Assembly (NCBI RefSeq): GCF_001748145.1
Contig: NZ_BCQA01000001.1
Span: 3,870,501 to 3,934,500, forward strand
Reading direction: 5' to 3'
DNA from: Bosea sp. BIWAKO-01
Lineage (GTDB): Bacteria > Pseudomonadota > Alphaproteobacteria > Rhizobiales > Beijerinckiaceae
DNA length: 64,000 nt
Shown here: in pieces, positions 55,332 to 63,330 of the stretch
Layout: the number at the start of each line of letters is the position of its first letter
How positions within the stretch are numbered: the stretch's first letter is position 1
Notes under the pieces: model-generated
Databases searched by the model: none
What the model was told of the DNA's origin: nothing
The model's input: the letters and a program-made list of their open reading frames with translations, nothing else
Position numbers and translations under genes: made by a program

Positions 55332-56971
55332 TCCAGGAATGCGATGTCGCGATCGTTGGAGCCGGTCCCACCGGACTGACCTTGGCCAATCTGCTGGGGC
55401 AGGCCGGCCTCGACGTCATCCTGGTCGAGCGCAATTCCAGCACGGTGCAGGAGCCACGGGCGGTCTCCATCGACGACGAGTCGCTGCGTACAATGCAGGC
55501 AACCGGCCTGCTCGATTCGGTCCTGCAGGACGTGGCCCTGGACTACGGCTCACATTACTTCACCCGGGACGGACGTTGTTTTGCCAAGGTCGAGCCGGCG
55601 ACCCGGGAGTACGGATTTCCCCGGCGCAACGCCTTCACCCAGCCGAAGCTGGAAGCCGCGCTACGCCGGGGGCTCGACCGTTTCCCCAATGTGGTGACGT
55701 TGTTCGGCCATTCCTGCGAGACGGTGGCGGAAGATGGTTCCGGCGTGTCGCTGTCTCTTCGTTCTGGAAGCGGCGGCGGCATCGCCATCCGGGCCCGCTA
55801 TCTGGCGGCCTGCGACGGCGCCAGCAGCGCATTGCGCAAGGTCGTCGGTGCAGCGCTCTGCGGCTCGACCTATCGCCAGCGCTGGCTCATCGTCGATCTG
55901 GCCTCGACCCACGAGCAGCTGCGCCAGACGCGTGTCGTGTGCGATCCCGACCGCCCCCTGATCACGTTGCCCGGCCCGGACGGAATCCGCCGCTACGAAT
56001 TCATGCTGCGCGACGGCGAAGACGAGGAGCGCGCGGCTCATCCCGACCATGTGCGTGCGCTGCTCGAAGCCCACGGGCCCGATGCCGACGCACGAATCGT
56101 CCGTCGCCAAGTCTACGCCTTCCACGCCCGCATCGCCGATCGCTGGAACACGCAACGCATCTTCCTGGCCGGCGATGCGGCGCATCTGTCGCCGCCATTT
56201 GCCGGCCAGGGCATGAACAGCGGTGTCCGCGATGCGCATAACCTTGCCTGGAAGCTCGCCGAGGTGATTTCGGGGCGCCTCGGGCCGGAGCTTCTGACGA
56301 CCTATCAGCGTGAGCGGGCACCGCATGCATGGGCACTGATCCAGCTCGCCATCAAGATGGGGCGGGTGATGATGCCGACCTCCCGGCGGCAGGCGGCCAT
56401 GATCCAGCTCGGCTTTCGGCTTGCCCAGCTTGCGCCCGGGATCCACGCGCATTTCACGCAGATGAAATACAAGCCCAAACCCTTCTATGAGAAGGGCTTT
56501 GTCGTTCCTGATGACGGCGGAATGCGTCTTGCGGGACGGATGCTCCCGCAACCGCTGCTCCAGATGACGGACCGCCGTTACCAGAGGCTTGACGATGTCA
56601 TGGGCGGCCAGTTCGCGCTGGTCGCCTATGGCCCCGATGCACAGCACATGGCGGCGACGACCGAAGATTTCGGGCTTCACTCGCTCCGTCGCGTCGCGGT
56701 GCTGCCGACCACGTTCAATCCGGCTCAAGACTGCCCTGACGTTTCGGCCGGGCGCGACACTGACGGGCATATGAGCTCGCTGTCGCCGGCTGGGCGCAAC
56801 GTCCTGATGCTGGTCCGGCCGGATCGTTATGTCGCTGCAGCCGCCTTTGCGGAAGGCTCATCGATCGCCCGGATGGCGCGAGCGATGCGCGATCTCGCTG
56901 GCCAAACCTGGAGTGCGACCGCGTCCGCTACCGGGCCCATCCCTGCAGAACCCGAGGCTTCCATCCGATGA
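55328..56971 (+). CDS. FAD-dependent aromatic hydroxylase, MhpA-like
   Basis: 547 aa, same length as MhpA-type 3-(3-hydroxyphenyl)propionate hydroxylase. FAD motif G-A-G-P-T-G at 11-16, E at the end of the second strand, the D-G motif in A-A-C-D-G-A-S-S-A, and G-D-A-A-H-L-S-P-P-F-A-G-Q-G-M-N-S-G (FAD-ribityl/GD motif). The C-terminal thioredoxin-like end is recognisable. Adds a hydroxyl next to an existing phenolic OH using NAD(P)H and O2. Exact substrate unknown. Confidence 0.88.
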   Translation: MIQECDVAIVGAGPTGLTLANLLGQAGLDVILVERNSSTVQEPRAVSIDDESLRTMQATGLLDSVLQDVALDYGSHYFTRDGRCFAKVEPATREYGFPRRNAFTQPKLEAALRRGLDRFPNVVTLFGHSCETVAEDGSGVSLSLRSGSGGGIAIRARYLAACDGASSALRKVVGAALCGSTYRQRWLIVDLASTHEQLRQTRVVCDPDRPLITLPGPDGIRRYEFMLRDGEDEERAAHPDHVRALLEAHGPDADARIVRRQVYAFHARIADRWNTQRIFLAGDAAHLSPPFAGQGMNSGVRDAHNLAWKLAEVISGRLGPELLTTYQRERAPHAWALIQLAIKMGRVMMPTSRRQAAMIQLGFRLAQLAPGIHAHFTQMKYKPKPFYEKGFVVPDDGGMRLAGRMLPQPLLQMTDRRYQRLDDVMGGQFALVAYGPDAQHMAATTEDFGLHSLRRVAVLPTTFNPAQDCPDVSAGRDTDGHMSSLSPAGRNVLMLVRPDRYVAAAAFAEGSSIARMARAMRDLAGQTWSATASATGPIPAEPEASIR

Positions 56972-58206
56972 GCACCACCGACAAGCACGCAGGACCACGG
57001 AAGACCGCCTTCGAGCAGCGCTTTTCTCGCTATGCCAACCGTATTGTACCATCCGCCATTCGCGGCCTTGCGACCATGGCGAAGGCGGCCGATTGCGTGT
57101 CGTTCGGACCTGGCGAACCTGATTCGACGCTCTTTCCGGTTGCCGAGATCCGCGACAGCCTGGCCAGGATCCTGTCGAAACCGGAAACGGCGCGGGCCGC
57201 ACTGCAATATGGCGCCAGCGAGGGCGATCCTGCCTTGCGCGACCGGATCAGCACCTACATGCACACCAAAGGCGTGCAATGCGACAGGCATAACATTCTC
57301 CTCACCAATGGCGCGCAACAGGCGCTCGATCTCGTCGCCGAGCTGCTGGTCGAGCCCGGGGCGACCGTGCTCGTCCAGACGCCGACCTATCCCGGGGCGC
57401 TGCAGGTCTTTGCCGCGCACGGCGCGCGGATGCGGGGACTGGAAGCGGCGCGGGCCGGGGCTGACGATCGGCCGGCGCTGATCTACGCGATGTCGAATTT
57501 CCACAACCCGACAGGAGCGACCTTGTCGCTCGCCCAACGGCGCGAACTGGTCGCCTTGGCCGGTGATCTCGATACGATCCTCGTCGAGGACGACCCTTAC
57601 GAGATGCTGCGTTATGAGGGCGAGGCGTTGCCGCCGCTGCTGGCGGTCGACACAGAGGCCCGCTCGATCGAGGACGCGCGGACGATCTATCTCGGTACCT
57701 TCTCCAAGGCGGTCGTGCCGGGCTTTCGCGTCGGTTGGCTGGTCGCGCCCCGTGCGGTGGTTGCGAAACTCGCTCTCATGAAGCAAAGCGAGGATCTGCA
57801 GGCGGGTACCCTTGCCCAGGCCTGTCTCCTCGATCTTTTCGACAGCATCCTCGACACACATGCTGGCCGGCTTCGCGACGCCTATCGCATTCGGCGTGAC
57901 ACGATGCTGGCGGCACTCCAGTCCGAGCTCGGCAACCGCGCCAGCTGGGTCGTTCCCCAGGGAGGCCTGTTCATCTGGCTGAACCTGGAAGCGCATCTCG
58001 ACACCCATGCCTTGCTGAGCCGTGCGGCTGAAGTCGGAGTGACCTATGTCCCAGGCTCGGCGTTCCAGCCCGATGGGCAGGGCGCGGCGGCGTTACGCCT
58101 CAGCTTTTCAGCTGCGCCTCTCGACCGGATGCAAGACGGCGTGCGGCGCTTGGCGAAGGTGCTGGGGGACAACGCGCCGGGGGGGCGATCAGGGCTGACG
58201 CGATGA
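56968..58206 (+). CDS. PLP-dependent aminotransferase, class I/II (LysN/ARO8-like)
   Basis: 412 aa. F-G-P-G-E-P-D, Y-G-A-S-E-G-D-P-A-L-R-D, N-F-H-N-P-T-G and the PLP lysine in L-G-T-F-S-K-A-V-V-P-G-F-R-V-G-W (family GTFSK-PG-R-G). Belongs to the 2-aminoadipate/aromatic aminotransferase-like group. It overlaps the monooxygenase by ATGA and is the last gene of the arm. It would supply the 2-oxo acid used by the ThDP decarboxylase, which suggests an amino acid as pathway entry. Confidence 0.88.
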   Translation: MSTTDKHAGPRKTAFEQRFSRYANRIVPSAIRGLATMAKAADCVSFGPGEPDSTLFPVAEIRDSLARILSKPETARAALQYGASEGDPALRDRISTYMHTKGVQCDRHNILLTNGAQQALDLVAELLVEPGATVLVQTPTYPGALQVFAAHGARMRGLEAARAGADDRPALIYAMSNFHNPTGATLSLAQRRELVALAGDLDTILVEDDPYEMLRYEGEALPPLLAVDTEARSIEDARTIYLGTFSKAVVPGFRVGWLVAPRAVVAKLALMKQSEDLQAGTLAQACLLDLFDSILDTHAGRLRDAYRIRRDTMLAALQSELGNRASWVVPQGGLFIWLNLEAHLDTHALLSRAAEVGVTYVPGSAFQPDGQGAAALRLSFSAAPLDRMQDGVRRLAKVLGDNAPGGRSGLTR

Positions 58207-58435
58207 GGTCCGGCCCGGCGTTCGGGACGTGTTCGCGCCGTGGTCGATCCTCGGTGGCACTCGAACCACTCAGCTGCTCTCCGCCTGCGCGTGCCGCTCC
58301 CTATCGCGGGCGGCAACCTTGACCAGCAGGTTCAGGGAAGGGGAGAGGGTCGGTTTCCTTCTGTCTCAAAAGAAGGTTGCATTTCGTGGCCAGCGCCCCT
58401 GACCGCCAGGGTATTCTGGCTGGTTGACGGGGGCG

Positions 58436-59086
58436 CTAGATGCTCTCCGCCCCAGATTGGTTGGGCACGATGATAGCCTCCTGGGTGGGATCAATCAGGT
58501 CGCGCATGCTTTGCATGGCCAGGTCGCACATGGTCAGGAGGCGTTGCTCTGGCACACCATCCCGCGCTTGCACGGAAAGGCCGTGCATCAGCGCAGTGAC
58601 ATAGTCGCCCATCGCGTCAGTGTCGGTATCCTGTCTCAGCTCGCCGGCGCGTACGGCTTGCACCAGCCTGTCGACGATGGTCGCCGTTTGCTTATGGCGG
58701 CGTTCGGCCAGCCATTCCCGCACGCGGTCATTCTCGACGGCGCAGTTGGTCGCGGCCGATACGACCATGCAGCCCCATGGGCGCCCGGGCCTCGTGTAGG
58801 TCTCGACGGCTTCGCGCAGCATCCTTTCGACGGCCTTCAATGCCGTCGGCTCCTGGGCCAGCGCCCGTGCGACGAAGCTGCCGTCGCGTTCCTCGTAGAG
58901 CCCAACCGCCTCTCGGAACAGATCCTCCTTCGAACCGAAGGCTGCGTAGATGCGTGCCGAGGCAAGACCCAGCGCCGCCACCAGATCAGCAATCGACGTT
59001 CCCTCGTAGCCGCGTGCCCAGAATGCGTCGCGAGCCCGCTCAAGCGCCAGATCTCGATCGAACTCCCGTGGCCGCGCCATCGACAT
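58436..59086 (-). CDS. TetR family repressor
   Basis: 216 aa. N-terminal HTH: A-F-W-A-R-G-Y-E-G-T-S-I-A-D-L-V-A-A-L-G-L-A-S-A-R-I-Y-A-A-F-G-S-K-E. The C-terminal ligand domain starts after about residue 60. Divergent from an MFS efflux pump with two matching operators between them, so autorepression and pump repression are likely. First codons have two ATGs (59086 and 59080). Confidence 0.9.
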   Translation of the reverse strand: MSMARPREFDRDLALERARDAFWARGYEGTSIADLVAALGLASARIYAAFGSKEDLFREAVGLYEERDGSFVARALAQEPTALKAVERMLREAVETYTRPGRPWGCMVVSAATNCAVENDRVREWLAERRHKQTATIVDRLVQAVRAGELRQDTDTDAMGDYVTALMHGLSVQARDGVPEQRLLTMCDLAMQSMRDLIDPTQEAIIVPNQSGAESI

Positions 59087-59090
59087 CCCT

Positions 59091-59114
59091 ATTCTTTAAT
59101 GATCGATAAATAAT
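59091..59114. promoter_or_regulatory. Operator copy 1 (TetR-MFS intergenic)
   Basis: ATTCTTTA-8 bases-TAAATAAT around GATC, an imperfect version of the perfect site at 59142-59165: left half 7 of 8 identical. It sits just before the tetR start, on the tetR side. Confidence 0.55.
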
Positions 59115-59141
59115 TCGCTTGACTCCGGATGGCAAGCTTTC

Positions 59142-59165
59142 ATTCTTTGTCGATCAGCAAAGAAT
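59142..59165. promoter_or_regulatory. Operator copy 2, perfect palindrome (TetR-MFS intergenic)
   Basis: ATTCTTTG-8-CAAAGAAT, a perfect inverted repeat with a GATC centre (24 bp). It begins 17 bp after a TTGACT -35 (59119-59124), so it covers the presumed -10 of the MFS promoter. The two copies are 51 bp apart. Confidence 0.7.
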
Positions 59166-59183
59166 CAGGAAGCGGAGACACGC

Positions 59184-60635
59184 ATGAGCGCATCGGATCT
59201 GGCATCGCCACCCGACGGATCGTCGGTCAGGAGAGGTATTGGGGCAAAACGCGGCGCGACATTGGCACTGCTCGCCTTCGCGCAGCTGATCATCGCACTC
59301 GACCTCAACATCGTCTTCGTCGCGTTGCCGGAGATCGGCGCGGGCCTGGGCTTTTCGGGCCAGACCCTGCAATGGGTGGTCAGCGCCTACACGGTGTTCA
59401 CCGGCGGCTTCCTGCTGTTCGGCGGCCGGGCAGCCGACCTGATCGGCCAGCGGCGAATGTTCGTCTTTGCCCTCTGGCTTTATGCACTATCGTCATTGAT
59501 CGGTGGCTTGGCCTGGAGCCCTGAAGTCATCATCCTGGCGCGCGCGGTTCAGGGTATCGGAGGCGCATTCCTGTTTCCGGCGACCTTGTCCCTGGTCAAC
59601 CGCCTGTTTGCCGAGGGGCCGGAGCGCAACAGGGCACTCGCCGTCTGGGGGGGCGCCGGAGCAAGCGGGCTCACGATCGGTTCGATCGCCGGTGGTCTCC
59701 TCACCAGCGCCTTTGGCTGGCCCTCCGTGTTCTATGTCAATGTCGCGCTCGCCGGCATCGCCATCGTCGCGGCATTCCTCGTCATCCCGCGGGACCCGAA
59801 GCGGCATCAACGCCGCAGCTTCGACCTGCCGGGCGCGCTGACTGTCACAGCCGGGGCGACACTGCTCGTCTTCGCGCTTGTGCAGGGGCCGGAATATGGC
59901 TGGGGTTCGCGCGGCATCGTCTGGAGCTTTGTCCTGGCGGCCGCCCTGCTCACTGCTTTCGTGGTGATCGAAGCACGAAGTGCCGATCCGCTCATGCCCT
60001 TGCGCTTGTTCCGCAACCGCAGCCTCCTGACCGGAATGACAATCACATTCCTGTACATGGCGACATTCGGCACACTGCCCTATTTTCTGACGGTGCTGTT
60101 CCAGAACGTGCAGGGTTTCACAGCTCTTCAGACCGGGCTTGCGTTTCTGGTTCCCTCGATAGCGATTGCGGTGGGGACGCAGGTCGGCGAGCGGTTGGCT
60201 ACGCGGCTTTCGACCCGCACCACGCTGATTGGCGGCATGGCGGTGGGGGCCATCGGAACGGCACTGATGGTTCCCGGCGCTACTGTGGAAAGCAGCTACC
60301 TCATCATCCTCCCAGGGTTGATCATTTCCGGCATAGGTCAGGGTGTGGTCTGGACCGGTATGTGGATTGCGGCCGCTTCCGGCGTTCATCATGACGAGCA
60401 GGGCGTCGCCTCGGGAATGGCTTCGACAACGCTGAATGTCGGCAACGCCATTGGCCTTGCGGTTCTCATCGCCGTTGCCAATTCCCGGGTCGGCGGATTG
60501 GCAGGCGATGCGTTGCGGATCGCCGTGGCCGAGGGCATGCAGCGGGCGTTCTGGCTGGTGGCCGCAGGCATCGGCCTCAGCATTATCGTCGCCCTCGTTG
60601 CGCAACAGAAGCAGCCGAACGCTGACGCCGTGTGA
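59184..60635 (+). CDS. MFS drug efflux transporter (DHA2/EmrB-QacA type)
   Basis: 483 aa, about fourteen membrane helices. A-L-D-L-N-I-V-F-V-A-L-P at helix 1 and Q-W-V-V-S-A-Y at helix 2 match the EmrB/QacA group, and the motif A-type loop G-G-R-A-A-D-L-I-G-Q-R-R is visible. Repressed presumably by the divergent TetR. May export toxic aromatic compounds of the adjoining pathway, but that is inference. Confidence 0.9.
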   Translation: MSASDLASPPDGSSVRRGIGAKRGATLALLAFAQLIIALDLNIVFVALPEIGAGLGFSGQTLQWVVSAYTVFTGGFLLFGGRAADLIGQRRMFVFALWLYALSSLIGGLAWSPEVIILARAVQGIGGAFLFPATLSLVNRLFAEGPERNRALAVWGGAGASGLTIGSIAGGLLTSAFGWPSVFYVNVALAGIAIVAAFLVIPRDPKRHQRRSFDLPGALTVTAGATLLVFALVQGPEYGWGSRGIVWSFVLAAALLTAFVVIEARSADPLMPLRLFRNRSLLTGMTITFLYMATFGTLPYFLTVLFQNVQGFTALQTGLAFLVPSIAIAVGTQVGERLATRLSTRTTLIGGMAVGAIGTALMVPGATVESSYLIILPGLIISGIGQGVVWTGMWIAAASGVHHDEQGVASGMASTTLNVGNAIGLAVLIAVANSRVGGLAGDALRIAVAEGMQRAFWLVAAGIGLSIIVALVAQQKQPNADAV

Positions 60636-61000
60636 ACCCCGGACGTCGCGGTGCAAAGCGGAGATGGCCGTCGTGCGCCATCTCCAGCCTTCGGCACGAT
60701 GCCGCATGGCGCCATCTTCGGCTCATGCCCTCCATCGCTTCATTCATGAGGCGGTGGCTTCCCGGATTTCAGATGGGGCGCCAGCGTGCCTGCGGCGAAC
60801 GGCGCAGCTAGCGCTCGCGTCTTCGGGGCTGCGGCATACTGCTGATCGTGAGGGCCTGCTTGCGGACTGATCCGGGGAGCTGCCGGTTCGACTGATGGTG
60901 CGTTCCTGAGCTATGCACGCGAGGCTTCCGGCGGAATCGGCCTACCCATTCTGCTGCATGCCTGCATGAATCTGGCGATCGTAGTCGCGGGGACCCTCCT
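60636..61000. other. Interval between MFS pump and GNAT gene
   Basis: 365 bases. It contains the hairpin at 60660-60685 and, from about 60852 to the end, the CPBP protease remnant. I see nothing else supported. This marks the right edge of the island. Confidence 0.5.
60660..60685 (+). terminator. Hairpin after the MFS pump
   Basis: GGAGATGGC (60660-60668) pairs with GCCATCTCC (60677-60685) with 8-base loop, 25 bases after the pump stop. No T run follows, so only a weak candidate. Confidence 0.45.
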
Positions 61001-61004
61001 ATGA
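60852..61004 (+). pseudogene. 3' stump of a CPBP-type membrane protease gene
   Basis: A frame open only from 60852 (a stop precedes it) translates to a C-terminal end, S-Y-A-R-E-A-S-G-G-I-G-L-P-I-L-L-H-A-C-M-N-L then a hydrophobic tail. This is the last helix region of CPBP (CAAX-type) proteases, and H-A-C-M-N fits their HxxxN motif. There is no start or catalytic N-terminal half. Its TGA at 61002 overlaps the GNAT ATG at 61001, as in an intact operon, so the rest was cut off by insertion. Confidence 0.55.
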
Positions 61005-61483
61005 CCCTTTCCATCCGTCCAGCCCGGCCCGACGAGGCCGGGCTCGTCCTGGCCTTCATCAAGGAGCTCGCCGAATACGAAGAGCTTCTGCACGAGGTCG
61101 CGGCCAGCGAAGAGCAACTCGCGCAGGCCCTGTTCGGGCCAGATCCGAAGGTCGCCTGCGATATCGCCGAATGGGAAGGAGCGCCTGCAGGGTTCGCCGT
61201 CTGGTTCTATACCTATTCGACCTTCTCGGGCCGCCATGGCATCTGGCTCGAGGATCTCTATGTCCGGCCTGAATTCCGCGGCAAGGGCATCGGCAAGGCC
61301 CTGATCGCAGGGCTGGCTAAGCGCTGCGTCGACGAGGGGCTGCCGCGCCTCGCCTGGTGGGTGCTGAACTGGAACGAGCCCTCGCGCGTGTTCTACCGCT
61401 CTCTTGGCGCCAACGCGCAATCGGAATGGACGGTCAAACGCCTCGACGGCGACGCGCTGCGGCGGCTGGGAGAGAGCGTGTGA
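61001..61483 (+). CDS. GNAT family acetyltransferase (SAT-like)
   Basis: 160 aa. L-E-D-L-Y-V-R-P-E-F-R-G-K-G-I-G-K-A-L-I motif A and W-W-V-L-N-W-N-E-P-S-R-V-F-Y motif B resemble spermidine/diamine acetyltransferase-like proteins. Substrate not certain. Its ATG overlaps the stop of the truncated CPBP remnant, and it overlaps folA by GTGA. Conserved position before folA. Confidence 0.9.
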   Translation: MTLSIRPARPDEAGLVLAFIKELAEYEELLHEVAASEEQLAQALFGPDPKVACDIAEWEGAPAGFAVWFYTYSTFSGRHGIWLEDLYVRPEFRGKGIGKALIAGLAKRCVDEGLPRLAWWVLNWNEPSRVFYRSLGANAQSEWTVKRLDGDALRRLGESV

Positions 61484-62004
61484 GCGGACCTCAAGCCCTT
61501 CCCATCGTGGTCATTGCCGCCGTTGCCGATAACGGCGTGATTGGTGACGATAATCGGCTGATCTGGCGGCTGAAAACGGACCTCAGGCATTTTCGCGGCC
61601 TGACGCTCGGCCGGCCGGTGCTGATGGGGCGCAAGACCTTTCTCTCTATCGGAAAGCCGTTGCCGGGGCGCGAGACCATCGTCCTGACACGCGATCCCGG
61701 TTTTCGTGCCGACGGCGTTCATGTCGCGCATAGCCTCGACGAGGCGATCGAGGCCGGCCAGCGGCTCGGCCTTGCGATGGGCGCGGATTCCGTCACTGTT
61801 GCCGGGGGCGCCGAGATCTACGCTCAGGCCCTGCCGTTTGCCGATCGGGTTGAACTGACCCAGGTTCACGCTGAGCCCGAAGGCGATGCCCTTTTTCCGG
61901 TCTGGGACAAGGCGGCGTTCGAGCGCGTGAAGCAGGAGAACCACCCTCGGAGTGCCGATGACGAGCATGCTTTCACCTTCGCGACCTTTCGCCGCCGGGC
62001 CTGA
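61480..62004 (+). CDS. folA: Dihydrofolate reductase
   Basis: 174 aa from GTG 61480, overlapping the GNAT stop. NADPH-dependent reduction of dihydrofolate to tetrahydrofolate. N-terminal I-A-A-V-A-D-N-G-V-I-G-D-D-N-R-L-I-W-R-L-K-T-D-L (DHFR substrate-binding start with the catalytic Asp), M-G-R-K-T-F-L-S-I-G-K-P-L-P-G-R, and V-A-G-G-A-E-I-Y, the NADPH loop. Thymidylate synthase (45,808) is the partner that makes dihydrofolate. Confidence 0.95.
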   Translation: MSGPQALPIVVIAAVADNGVIGDDNRLIWRLKTDLRHFRGLTLGRPVLMGRKTFLSIGKPLPGRETIVLTRDPGFRADGVHVAHSLDEAIEAGQRLGLAMGADSVTVAGGAEIYAQALPFADRVELTQVHAEPEGDALFPVWDKAAFERVKQENHPRSADDEHAFTFATFRRRA

Positions 62005-62049
62005 ACGCTGTTTCCGTTGACGATGAAGGGCTTGCGTCGTTGACGAATC

Positions 62050-62077
62050 CGTGTCCGATGACCAAGTCACGGACACG
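62050..62077. repeat. Inverted repeat between folA and hflK
   Basis: CGTGTCCG (62050-62057) and CGGACACG (62070-62077) form a perfect 8-bp inverted repeat, with an inner TGA/TCA extension. No T run. Operator or weak terminator. Confidence 0.4.
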
Positions 62078-62154
62078 CGTTCCCTAAGGGCGCTGACAAA
62101 CAGCCGCCGTTCGCCTATGGCACGTGTGGTACAGATGTGAGGAACGGCACGAGT

Positions 62155-63330
62155 ATGCCTTGGAGCAACCAGAGCGGCGGTAGCGGTAGCGGTGGCGGCG
62201 GGGGAGGACCCTGGGGCCAGCGCGGAAGTGGTGGCGGCGGTGGCGGCGGCCCATGGGGGCAGGGCCCCGGAGGCAGTGGCGGTGGTTCGCCACCGGATCT
62301 GGAAGAAATTTTGCGCCGCAGTCAGGATCGGTTGAAGGATCTGCTGCCGGGCGGCAATCTCGGCGGACGTGGCCTGGTGCTCGGCATCCTGGCCCTGATC
62401 GTGATCTGGCTGATGACGGGCTGGTATATCGTCCGGCCGAACGAGGTTGGTTTGAACCTCCGCTTCGGCAAATATATCGGCAAGACCGGCGAAGGCCTGA
62501 ACTACAACTGGCCCTATCCGATCGGTAGCGTGATCAAGCCCCAGGTCACCAATGTGATCACGACCGAAGTCGGCTTCCGCACCATCGAATCAGTGCGCAC
62601 CTCACGCCAGACCGATGTCGGCGAAGAGAGCCTGATGCTGACAGGCGACGAGAACATCGTCGATATCGACGTGATCGTGCAGTGGCAGATCGACCCTGCC
62701 GCGCCGGAAAATTATGTCTTCAATATCCAGGACCCGCCGGGCACGGTGAAGGCTGTGGCCGAGAGCGCGATGCGCGAGGTGATCGGCCAGCGTAACATCC
62801 AGCCCGTGCTGACGACGGACCGTGCGGCGATCGAGACCGAAGTGCGCCAGCTGATGCAGGAGACGCTCGACAGCTACAAGGCTGGCGTGCAGATCCGCCT
62901 CGTCCAGCTGCAGAAGGTTGATCCGCCGCAGCAGGTCATCGACGCGTTCCGCGACGTCCAGGCGGCGCGCTCCGACCAGGAACGCCTGCGCAATGAAGCC
63001 CAGACCTATGCCAACCGGGTCGTGCCGGAATCGCGCGGTCGTGCGGCGCAACTGGTCCAGTCGGCGGAAGCCTTCAAGGAGCAGACCGTCGCGGAGGCTC
63101 GCGGCCAGGCCAGCCGCTTCAATGCTGTCTATCTGCAGTACAAGGCGGCGCCGGCCGTGACCCGCGAGCGTCTCTTCCTCGAGACGATGGAGCGTGTGCT
63201 CGGTGGTACCGACAAGATCATCCTCGACCAGAGGGGCAACGGACAGAGTGTCGTGCCTTACCTGCCGCTGAACGAACTCCAGCAACGGCGCGCTGCGCCG
63301 GGTGCGCCGCAGGCGGGAGCGACCCGATGA
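62155..63330 (+). CDS. hflK: FtsH protease modulator HflK
   Basis: 391 aa from ATG 62155; an AGGA lies 11 bases upstream, and the GTG at 62137 is a less likely longer start. Gly/Ser-rich N-terminal part (S-G-G-S-G-S-G-G-G-G-G) followed by a transmembrane helix (L-G-I-L-A-L-I-V-I-W-L-M) and the SPFH (band 7) domain with V-G-L-N-L-R-F-G-K-Y. C-terminal coiled coil and Gln/Arg-rich tail. Forms a membrane complex with HflC that regulates FtsH. Overlaps hflC by ATGA. Confidence 0.93.
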   Translation: MPWSNQSGGSGSGGGGGGPWGQRGSGGGGGGGPWGQGPGGSGGGSPPDLEEILRRSQDRLKDLLPGGNLGGRGLVLGILALIVIWLMTGWYIVRPNEVGLNLRFGKYIGKTGEGLNYNWPYPIGSVIKPQVTNVITTEVGFRTIESVRTSRQTDVGEESLMLTGDENIVDIDVIVQWQIDPAAPENYVFNIQDPPGTVKAVAESAMREVIGQRNIQPVLTTDRAAIETEVRQLMQETLDSYKAGVQIRLVQLQKVDPPQQVIDAFRDVQAARSDQERLRNEAQTYANRVVPESRGRAAQLVQSAEAFKEQTVAEARGQASRFNAVYLQYKAAPAVTRERLFLETMERVLGGTDKIILDQRGNGQSVVPYLPLNELQQRRAAPGAPQAGATR

